Below are positions 1-5,389 of a DNA stretch of 5,389 bases, in pieces. Below the pieces are notes generated by a model. It was not told the DNA's origin and did no database searches. It worked only from the letters and a program-made list of their open reading frames with translations. The stretch comes from MAG-120531 sp963934855 (GTDB lineage Bacteria > Bacteroidota > Bacteroidia > Flavobacteriales > Flavobacteriaceae). Position 1 is the stretch's first letter; each line of letters opens with the position of its first letter. The translations under genes were made by a program, and so were the position numbers. The stretch lies in NCBI GenBank assembly GCA_963934855.1, contig CAWWAC010000036.1:1-5389 (forward strand), in the 5' to 3' direction.

Positions 1-475
1 TTCCACCAATTTTGAAGGCATGGTAAAAGAAGGTGAAGCTTTAGCAGCTTTACATCCTCAAATTGTGGTTAAACTGCCAATTATTGCCGATGGTATTAAA
101 GCCTGTAAGTACTTTTCTGATAAGGGAATTAGAACTAACGTAACTTTGGTTTTTTCTGCCGGACAAGCATTATTGGCAGCTAAAGCTGGCGCAACATACG
201 TGTCTCCATTTTTAGGAAGATTGGATGATATTTCAACAGATGGATTAAACTTAATCACTGAAATCCGTCAAATTTATGATAACTACGGTTTTGAAACTCA
301 AATTTTATCAGCTTCCATCCGTGGTACCATGCATGTTATTAATTGTGCTAAAATAGGTAGTGATGTGATGACTGGACCATTATCTTCAATAAAAGGGTTG
401 CTCAAACATCCTTTAACGGATAGTGGTTTAGCTAAATTTTTAGAAGATTATAAAAATACTAACCAATTATTATAA
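1..475 (+). CDS. Fructose-6-phosphate aldolase / small transaldolase (FSA/TalC/MipB family), 5'-truncated by the window edge
   Basis: This is a class I (Schiff-base) aldolase of the small transaldolase family, acting in the cytoplasm at the fructose-6-phosphate / triose / erythrose-4-phosphate node. The frame is open from base 2 (STNFEG before the first ATG at 20), so that internal Met is not the real start; by comparison with E. coli FSA (about 220 residues) roughly 60 N-terminal residues are missing. The Schiff-base lysine lies in IVVKLP, codon 71-73, matching Lys85 of E. coli FSA. Other family blocks are TNVTLVFSAGQALLAAKAGA, YVSPFLGRLDD, the phosphate-site strand SASIR (Arg codon 320-322) and LLKHPLTD near the C-terminus. 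The SIR arrangement resembles transaldolases more than FsaA, which has a different segment there, so transaldolase activity is at least as likely as F6P aldolase. SIR is followed by GT where I would expect HP. The gene ends 317 bases before glpD and need not share its operon. Confidence 0.9.
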   Translation, partial: STNFEGMVKEGEALAALHPQIVVKLPIIADGIKACKYFSDKGIRTNVTLVFSAGQALLAAKAGATYVSPFLGRLDDISTDGLNLITEIRQIYDNYGFETQILSASIRGTMHVINCAKIGSDVMTGPLSSIKGLLKHPLTDSGLAKFLEDYKNTNQLL

Positions 476-494
476 TAAAAATATTTCTTATAAT

Positions 495-553
495 AATTCA
501 GCATTACTAGTAACGAATGTTTTGTTACTTCCCTTTTAGTAGCAATGCTAATT
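495..553 (+). other. Nested stem-loop / dyad (possible RNA structure, terminator or operator)
   Basis: The outer arms are 495-509 and 540-553. AATT pairs with AATT, C499 is bulged, AGCATT pairs with AATGCT, A506/C543 mismatch, and CTA pairs with TAG. Inside the loop, 510-528 is a second hairpin of eight pairs (GTAACGAA against TTTTGTTAC, one G.T wobble) closed by a 3-base TGT loop. The element begins 19 bases after the transaldolase stop. No run of T follows it on the + strand, so it is not a textbook intrinsic terminator. It could stabilise the upstream mRNA 3' end, form a leader structure for the downstream genes, or, for the 19-bp inner dyad, act as a repressor operator. Pairing was done by eye. 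Confidence 0.5.
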
Positions 554-584
554 CAAAAAATACTAAAATAAGAACCTTAGAGTG

Positions 585-728
585 ATGAAAATAATATTAA
601 ATGTTTTAAAAATCATTTTGTTATTCGTTTTTTCACCATTTGAAATTTCAAAAGGTGCTAAAAGACGGCTCTTTATCAAAATTAAAAAAATAATGACTGA
701 TACTAATTTATTTAAAAAAGGTAAATAA
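585..728 (+). CDS. Possible small cationic membrane peptide, 47 residues
   Basis: An ATG at 585 opens a 47-codon frame ending in TAA at 726-728; the frame has been open only since 567, so this is its first ATG. An in-frame GTG at 582 directly precedes it. The predicted peptide has one hydrophobic stretch (about residues 3-19, ILNVLKIILLFVFSPF) and a strongly basic tail (about ten Lys/Arg after residue 22, including KRR at 26-28), which suggests a single-pass membrane peptide with the basic end in the cytoplasm. I do not recognise it. It lies 56 bases before the stretch leading into glpD, on the same strand. AT-rich non-coding DNA readily yields Lys/Ile/Phe-rich frames of this length and no ribosome-binding site supports it, so it may be chance. 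Confidence 0.3.
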   Translation: MKIILNVLKIILLFVFSPFEISKGAKRRLFIKIKKIMTDTNLFKKGK

Positions 729-792
729 GATTGAGTTTTTGTATTCTAATCAAGTGAATAAACTAAAACAATGATAATACAGGATACCAATT

Positions 793-2355
793 ATGTTTAA
801 AAGAGAAACATTAGTAGAACAAATACAAGAAAACTCTGAATGGGATGTCATCGTTATTGGCGGTGGTGCTACAGGTTTAGGTGTTGCATTAGACGCCACC
901 ACAAGAGGCTATAAAACACTCTTATTGGAGCAAGTTGATTTTGCAAAAGGAACCTCAAGCAAAAGTACAAAACTGCTTCACGGTGGTGTTCGATATTTAG
1001 CTCAAGGAAATATAGATCTAGTGAAAGAAGCTTTGTATGAAAGAGGGTTGTTATTAAAAAATGCTTCACATTTAGTGAGCAATCAATCATTTATTATTCC
1101 CAATTACCGCTGGTGGGACAACTTTTTTTATGCATTCGGACTTAAAGTGTATGATTTATTAGCCGGAAAATTAAGTTTTGGTAAATCGATTCGCATCAAT
1201 AAAAAAGACACTATTTCAAGATTAAAAACCATTAAAAAACAACATCTTAAGGGCGGAGTAGTATATCATGATGGACAATTTGACGACGCAAGATTAGCTA
1301 TAAATATTGCCCAAACCTGTATTGAATATGGCGCCGTTATTTTAAATCATTTTAAAGTAAAACAATTGTTAAAAAATAATAACGGCATTGTAAATGGAGT
1401 TGTTGCAAATGACAGTGAAACCAACATGTCCTATAATTTAAAGGCTAAAGTTATTATTAATGCTACGGGTATTTTTACTGACAAAATTATGCAAATGGAC
1501 AATGTTGAAGCAAAAAATACAGTTAGACCTAGCCAAGGGATTCATTTGGTTTTAGACAAATCCTTTTTACCTGGAAATGATGCTATTATGATTCCTAAAA
1601 CTGATGATGGAAGAGTTTTGTTTTTAGTACCTTGGCATAATAGAGTAATTGTTGGTACTACCGATACATTGCTAAATAGTTATAGTTTAGAACCTACTGC
1701 ATTAGATGAGGAAGTGAATTTTATCATTTCAACAGCAAACAAATATCTTAACAAAAAGGTATGTAAAGAAGATGTTTTAAGCATATATGCTGGGTTAAGA
1801 CCTTTGGCAGCGTCAAAAGAAAATTCAAAAAAGACAAAGGAAATTTCTAGAAGCCATAAAATTATTGTTTCAAATTCTAAATTAATTACTATTACTGGAG
1901 GGAAATGGACTACATATAGACGTATGGCAGAGGATACTATAAATAAAGCTATTTTAATAGGGAAGTTACCTAATGTTTCTTGTAAAACTGCATTGCTTCA
2001 AATACATGGTTCTAAAGAAGCACCTCATAATACGCATCATTTAAATATATATGGAAGTGATCAAGATAGTATTCAAAAATTAATAATAGAAACACCAGAA
2101 TTAGGAGAAAAATTACATTTCCGATTGCCATATACAAAAGCTGAAATTGTTTGGGCTATTAGAAATGAAATGGCAAGAACAATTGATGATATTCTAGCAA
2201 GGCGTGTTCGAGCTTTGTTTTTAGATGCTAAAGCAGCTATTGAAGTGGCACCACTTGTAGCATCAATGTTGGCAAAAGAATTAGGTAAAGATAAATTATG
2301 GCAACAACAACAAATTAAAGAATTTACCACAATAGCAAATCATTATGTATTGTAA
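793..2355 (+). CDS. glpD: FAD-dependent glycerol-3-phosphate dehydrogenase (aerobic, GlpD)
   Basis: GlpD oxidises sn-glycerol 3-phosphate to dihydroxyacetone phosphate at the inner face of the cytoplasmic membrane, passing electrons through FAD to quinone. The 520-residue product is close to family length (E. coli 501). The Rossmann FAD site is at the N-terminus: WDVIVIGGGATG at 17-28, with the ribose-binding acid at E46. Family blocks follow in order: TSSKSTKLLHGGVRYLAQ (54-71), RPSQGIHLVLD (245-255), the GTTDT turn (288-292), YAGLRPL (332-338, Arg336 likely substrate-binding) and TGGKWTTYRRMAED (368-381, Lys371). The C-terminal DAO_C region carries the characteristic EMARTIDDILARR (459-471). 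The start is firm: an in-frame TAA lies at 775-777 and no other ATG intervenes. No Shine-Dalgarno sequence is seen. glpK follows after 29 bases, so the two are almost certainly co-transcribed. All expected motifs are intact. Confidence 0.96.
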   Translation: MFKRETLVEQIQENSEWDVIVIGGGATGLGVALDATTRGYKTLLLEQVDFAKGTSSKSTKLLHGGVRYLAQGNIDLVKEALYERGLLLKNASHLVSNQSFIIPNYRWWDNFFYAFGLKVYDLLAGKLSFGKSIRINKKDTISRLKTIKKQHLKGGVVYHDGQFDDARLAINIAQTCIEYGAVILNHFKVKQLLKNNNGIVNGVVANDSETNMSYNLKAKVIINATGIFTDKIMQMDNVEAKNTVRPSQGIHLVLDKSFLPGNDAIMIPKTDDGRVLFLVPWHNRVIVGTTDTLLNSYSLEPTALDEEVNFIISTANKYLNKKVCKEDVLSIYAGLRPLAASKENSKKTKEISRSHKIIVSNSKLITITGGKWTTYRRMAEDTINKAILIGKLPNVSCKTALLQIHGSKEAPHNTHHLNIYGSDQDSIQKLIIETPELGEKLHFRLPYTKAEIVWAIRNEMARTIDDILARRVRALFLDAKAAIEVAPLVASMLAKELGKDKLWQQQQIKEFTTIANHYVL

Positions 2356-2384
2356 ATTTAATTACTCAAAATCCATCATATAAT

Positions 2385-3881
2385 ATGGAAAAATATATTC
2401 TTGCTCTAGATCAAGGAACAACGAGTTCTCGGGCTATTATTTTTGACAAAAAAGGGAACATTGTATCTGTTGCTCAAAAAGAGTTTACACAGTATTTTCC
2501 AAAACCAGGTTGGGTTGAACATGACCCTAATGAAATTTGGTCTACTCAAAACGGAGTAGCAGCCGAATCCATTGCGATAAAAGGGTTAAATGCGGAAAAT
2601 ATTGCAGCTATTGGTATTACAAATCAGCGTGAAACGGTAGTTGTTTGGGACAGAAAAACAGGACAACCAGTTTATAATGCCATTGTTTGGCAAGATAAAA
2701 GAACTGCTGATTATTGTGATGTGCTTAAAAAACAAGGAAAAAGCGCATTGATAAGAGAAAAAACAGGATTGGTTATAGATTCTTATTTTTCGGGAACTAA
2801 AGTAAAATGGATTTTAGATCATGTTGAAGGTGTAAGAAAAAGAGCTGAAGCAGGTGAACTCATTATGGGAACCATTGATACTTGGTTGATTTGGAATTTT
2901 ACTAAAGGCGAACAACATGTAACAGATGTTTCTAACGCTTCAAGAACATTGTTGTTTAATCTAAACACAATGGATTGGGATGATGAATTGCTTGAGCTTT
3001 TTACAATACCAAAAAGTATGTTGCCACAAGTAAAAGAATCAAGTGAAGTATATGGATATACCAAATCAACATTTTATGATGCGAAGATTCCCATTGCTGG
3101 AATTGCTGGCGATCAACAGGCTGCATTATTCGGACAAATGTGCACCAAACCAGGTATGGTGAAAAACACCTATGGAACTGGTTGTTTTATGTTAATGAAT
3201 ATTGGCGAAAAACCTATTGTTTCAAAAAATAATTTACTAACAACGGTTGCATGGAAAATAAATGGAAAAACTAATTATGCTTTAGAAGGGAGTATTTTTA
3301 TCGCTGGAGCTGTTGTACAATGGTTGCGAGACAGTCTTAAAATTATAAGAACTTCAGCGGAGGTTGAAAAACTAGCAAGTTCAGTAGAAAGTTCTGAGGG
3401 TGTTTATTTTGTACCTGCCTTTGCAGGATTAGGAGCGCCGTATTGGAATCAACATGCACAAGGTACTATATTTGGATTAACCAGAGGAAGTACAGATGCT
3501 CATATTGCTAGGGCGGCTTTAGAATCTATCGCTTATCAAACAATGGATGTTTTAAAGGCAATGGAAGCAGATTCCGGTATTTCTATCAAAGAATTACGTG
3601 TAGATGGTGGAGCTACTGTAAATAATATATTGATGCAATTTCAGGCAGATGTGTTAAATACAGTAACAGTTCGTCCAAAAGTTGTGGAAACTACAGCTAT
3701 GGGAGCAGCATTTTTAGCAGGATTAGCTGTTGGCTATTGGAAAAATCCCGAAGAAATTCAGAACATCTGGCAAATCGATCAGTATTTTAATCCTACTTCT
3801 GAAAGAGAAAATATTAATAAAGATATTAAGGGATGGTATAAAGCAATTAACGCTTTAGAATATTGGACAAAAGATAAATAA
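2385..3881 (+). CDS. glpK: Glycerol kinase
   Basis: GlpK phosphorylates glycerol with ATP to sn-glycerol 3-phosphate, the substrate of the GlpD encoded just upstream, and so traps glycerol in the cytoplasm. The 498-residue product matches the usual length (E. coli 502). It is an FGGY-family kinase: the N-terminal phosphate loop is LALDQGTTSSR (6-16), glycerol contacts are R82-E83 in ITNQRET and Y134, and the catalytic aspartate is D243 in GIAGDQQAALFGQ. Nucleotide-site blocks are TYGTG (262-266), DGGATVNN (407-414) and ETTAMGAAFLAG (435-446). The regulatory positions differ from model enzymes. The E. coli fructose-1,6-bisphosphate loop (GGKGGTR before the catalytic block) is replaced by STFYDAK (228-234). 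The Firmicutes HPr-phosphorylated His aligns with T229. The IIAGlc-binding segment near the C-terminus reads NPTSERENIN (469-478). The family member is certain enough that an alternative pentulokinase is unlikely. Confidence 0.97.
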   Translation: MEKYILALDQGTTSSRAIIFDKKGNIVSVAQKEFTQYFPKPGWVEHDPNEIWSTQNGVAAESIAIKGLNAENIAAIGITNQRETVVVWDRKTGQPVYNAIVWQDKRTADYCDVLKKQGKSALIREKTGLVIDSYFSGTKVKWILDHVEGVRKRAEAGELIMGTIDTWLIWNFTKGEQHVTDVSNASRTLLFNLNTMDWDDELLELFTIPKSMLPQVKESSEVYGYTKSTFYDAKIPIAGIAGDQQAALFGQMCTKPGMVKNTYGTGCFMLMNIGEKPIVSKNNLLTTVAWKINGKTNYALEGSIFIAGAVVQWLRDSLKIIRTSAEVEKLASSVESSEGVYFVPAFAGLGAPYWNQHAQGTIFGLTRGSTDAHIARAALESIAYQTMDVLKAMEADSGISIKELRVDGGATVNNILMQFQADVLNTVTVRPKVVETTAMGAAFLAGLAVGYWKNPEEIQNIWQIDQYFNPTSERENINKDIKGWYKAINALEYWTKDK

Positions 3882-3979
3882 CTTTAAAAAAAATAATTAA
3901 AAAAAACCAACTAATAGAAGTAAAGGCCGATAGATACGCTAATGAGCCTTCAAGTAAATTAACTTATAACAAAATAACC
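3882..3979 (+). other. Short spacer between glpK and the permease gene
   Basis: These 98 bases begin with a very A-rich stretch (about 3885-3906) and contain a weak 5-bp inverted repeat, AAGGC at 3923-3927 against GCCTT at 3946-3950, with an 18-base loop and no following T-run. I see no convincing terminator or promoter box, so read-through from glpK into the permease gene is likely. The A-rich leader right before the ATG (AACAAAATAACC) is typical of Bacteroidota genes translated without a Shine-Dalgarno sequence. Confidence 0.4.
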
Positions 3980-5368
3980 ATGGAAGCAAAAAAGAATTAC
4001 ACATCGAGCCTTATCATTTTAACCACTTTATTTTTTATGTGGGGTTTTTTAACCTGTATGAATGATATTTTGATACCCTATTTAAAAGAAATTTTTGTCT
4101 TGAAGTACTGGCAGGCTATGCTTATTCAGTTTTGTTTTTTTGGTGCATATTTCATTGGTTCTTCAATCTATTATTTGATGTCCTTAAAAATTGGAGATCC
4201 CATAAATAGAATTGGATATAAAAATGGAATTATTATTGGACTAGTTGTCTCTGGTATAGGGTGCTTATTGTTTTATCCCGCAGCTCAGTTTAAAATGTAT
4301 GGTCTTTTCTTAGGAGCGCTTTTTGTATTAGGACTTGGGTTTACCATGTTGCAAATTGCGGCTAATCCGTATGTGTCTATATTAGGAAGTCCAGAAACTG
4401 CATCTTCACGTTTAAATATGTCTCAAGCGTTTAACTCTTTAGGAACTACTATTGCCCCTATTTTGGGAGGTTATTTAATATATGAATATTTCTTTTCTCA
4501 TGGTTCATCTGGAGGTGAAGCTGTGAAAATTCCTTATATTATTTTCGGACTGATTTTCTTTGTTGGTGCTGTTGTTTTTAAGTTTGTAAAACTTCCAAAG
4601 TTTGTAAATGAAGATGAAGTGGTAAAAGGGACAGGTGCTTTAAAATTTAAAAATCTTTCCTATGGAACCATTGCTATTTTTATGTATGTTGGTGGTGAAG
4701 TTGCTATTGGAAGTTTTCTAATAAACTTTATAGGACTTGACAATATTATGGGGTTAGAAGAAGCGATTGCAAAAAACTTTCTGGCCTACTATTGGGGTGG
4801 GACTATGATTGGTAGATTTTCAGGGGCACTATCATTAAGTGCTATGGAAAAAACAAAAAAGTATGCTTTAATGATAGTTTTATCGGTGCTTTCCTTTACT
4901 TTGATTTTCTTTATTACGGGTATGGAATTTCAAGCCGTGCTTCCTTATATTGCTATAATAGGACTTAATTTTGTGGCATTTGTTATCGGGAAAGGGATTG
5001 CAGGCAGAACATTAGGTTTATTTGCTAGTATAAGTATGTTTTTAATTGCATTAGCTATATCTTCATCTGGCAGTCTTGCTATGTGGGCTTTGATAGCTGT
5101 TGGGGTTTTTAACTCCATCATGTGGTCAAATATTTTCACCATTGCTATTGATGGGTTAGGAAAATATACAAGTCAGGGGTCATCTCTATTAATCATGGCT
5201 ATTTTGGGAGCAGCATTAGTACCGCTAATTCAGGGTATTTTAGCTGATATTATAGGTTTACAAGCATCATTTATAGTTCCATTGCTTTGCTATATCTATA
5301 TTATGTTTTATGGGTTTTATAGTTCAAAATGGAAATCTAAAAATAAGGAAATTCAACCATTAAAATAG
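3980..5368 (+). CDS. Sugar/H+ symporter of the FHS (FucP/GluP) family, major facilitator superfamily
   Basis: This 462-residue integral membrane protein is predicted to import a sugar or related polyol with protons. The family is shown by WGFLTCMNDILIP (21-33), QFCFFGAYF (50-58), LQIAANPYVSILG (124-136), RLNMSQAFNSLGTTIAP (144-160), NSIMWSNIFTIAIDGLGKYT (378-397) and SQGSSLLIMAILG (398-410). Relative to E. coli FucP, D29 matches Asp46 and N152 matches Asn162, but Glu135 is replaced by Q125. Together with the ETASSRLN pattern this places it with GluP-like glucose/galactose permeases rather than fucose permeases; the substrate cannot be named. The N-half has six hydrophobic segments (about 9-33, 44-68, 82-100, 105-128, 148-171, 184-204). 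The C-half shows eight (228-250, 266-288, 295-313, 317-337, 345-361, 364-388, 402-424, 430-447), two more than the usual 12-helix plan. The start at 3980 is the first ATG after an in-frame TAA at 3875-3877 and fits the family N-terminus. It probably shares a transcript with glpD-glpK. Confidence 0.92.
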   Translation: MEAKKNYTSSLIILTTLFFMWGFLTCMNDILIPYLKEIFVLKYWQAMLIQFCFFGAYFIGSSIYYLMSLKIGDPINRIGYKNGIIIGLVVSGIGCLLFYPAAQFKMYGLFLGALFVLGLGFTMLQIAANPYVSILGSPETASSRLNMSQAFNSLGTTIAPILGGYLIYEYFFSHGSSGGEAVKIPYIIFGLIFFVGAVVFKFVKLPKFVNEDEVVKGTGALKFKNLSYGTIAIFMYVGGEVAIGSFLINFIGLDNIMGLEEAIAKNFLAYYWGGTMIGRFSGALSLSAMEKTKKYALMIVLSVLSFTLIFFITGMEFQAVLPYIAIIGLNFVAFVIGKGIAGRTLGLFASISMFLIALAISSSGSLAMWALIAVGVFNSIMWSNIFTIAIDGLGKYTSQGSSLLIMAILGAALVPLIQGILADIIGLQASFIVPLLCYIYIMFYGFYSSKWKSKNKEIQPLK

Positions 5369-5389
5369 TGCTGCAACTTCTCATAATAA

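Larger units (their letters stand above)
476..792. other. Intergenic spacer between the transaldolase gene and glpD
   Basis: This 317-base AT-rich spacer holds a nested stem-loop (495-553) and one short open frame on the + strand (585-728), both listed separately. The final 64 bases before glpD (729-792) carry a TTTTTG at 736-741 that could pass for a Bacteroidota -33 element, but no TAnnTTTG -7 box follows at the right distance, so no promoter is called. No tRNA, riboswitch core or insertion-sequence end was recognised. The glpD promoter most likely lies here, because this is the largest gap in the window and glpD begins the glycerol block. Confidence 0.6.

Noticed and set aside
20..475. The ATG at base 20 as the true start of the transaldolase.
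   Set aside because: The frame is open to the window edge, the residues before it match the family, and starting there would remove the N-terminal third of the barrel.
736..780. TTTTTG and a GATAATAC-like box before glpD as a promoter.
   Set aside because: No Bacteroidota TAnnTTTG box follows TTTTTG at the proper spacing, and the GATAATAC ends only 13 bases before the start codon.
869..1090. Minus-strand open frames inside glpD, glpK, the permease and the transaldolase (for example 869-1090, 2073-2330, 2819-3064, 4945-5142).
   Set aside because: Each lies fully inside a well-supported + strand gene, shows no recognisable domain, and is what AT-rich coding sequence gives by chance.
3923..3950. 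Inverted repeat AAGGC...GCCTT between glpK and the permease gene as a terminator.
   Set aside because: Only five pairs with an 18-base loop and no T-run afterwards; too weak to call.
3878..3979. The permease frame stays open for 34 codons upstream of its ATG, across the whole spacer after glpK.
   Set aside because: There is no in-frame ATG, GTG or TTG in it, the translation is Lys/Asn-rich without family similarity, and the ATG at 3980 already gives the expected FHS N-terminus.
1..5389. CRISPR array, insertion sequence, tRNA, phage or defence genes.
   Set aside because: No spaced direct repeats, transposase motifs, cloverleaf or defence-type domains were seen on either strand; all long frames are metabolic or transport genes.

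Overview
The window is AT-rich and all genes lie on the + strand. It looks like the chromosome of a marine or environmental member of the Bacteroidota, probably class Flavobacteriia. The grounds are the AT-rich codon use, A-rich leaders with no clear Shine-Dalgarno sequence before any start, and the family types: a GluP-like FHS sugar permease and a GlpK that matches neither the E. coli nor the Firmicutes regulatory pattern. This assignment is an inference, since no rRNA or other marker is present.

Layout. Bases 1-475 hold the 3' part of a small class I transaldolase / fructose-6-phosphate aldolase (FSA/TalC/MipB family), whose start lies outside the window. Bases 476-792 are a 317-base spacer with a conspicuous nested stem-loop (495-553) and a possible 47-residue membrane peptide ORF (585-728). 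Next come glpD (793-2355), glpK (2385-3881, 29 bases later) and an FHS-family sugar permease (3980-5368, 98 bases later). The last 21 bases hold nothing I can name.

How the genes fit together. GlpK phosphorylates glycerol to sn-glycerol 3-phosphate. GlpD oxidises that to dihydroxyacetone phosphate and passes electrons to the membrane quinone pool. The FSA-type enzyme works at the adjoining triose/fructose-6-phosphate node. The permease belongs to a sugar/H+ symporter family, and no glycerol facilitator (glpF) is visible. A glycerol-using operon that carries a sugar permease raises the possibility that the imported compound is a sugar or a glycosyl-glycerol, with glycerol released inside the cell. 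This is a hypothesis; a cluster hydrolase outside the window would be the test.

The pathway itself is ordinary central metabolism and I see no undescribed defence or mobile system. The points worth a second look are the structured spacer, the small ORF, the GlpK that lacks the allosteric and phospho-regulatory residues known from model organisms, and two extra hydrophobic segments in the C-terminal half of the permease.
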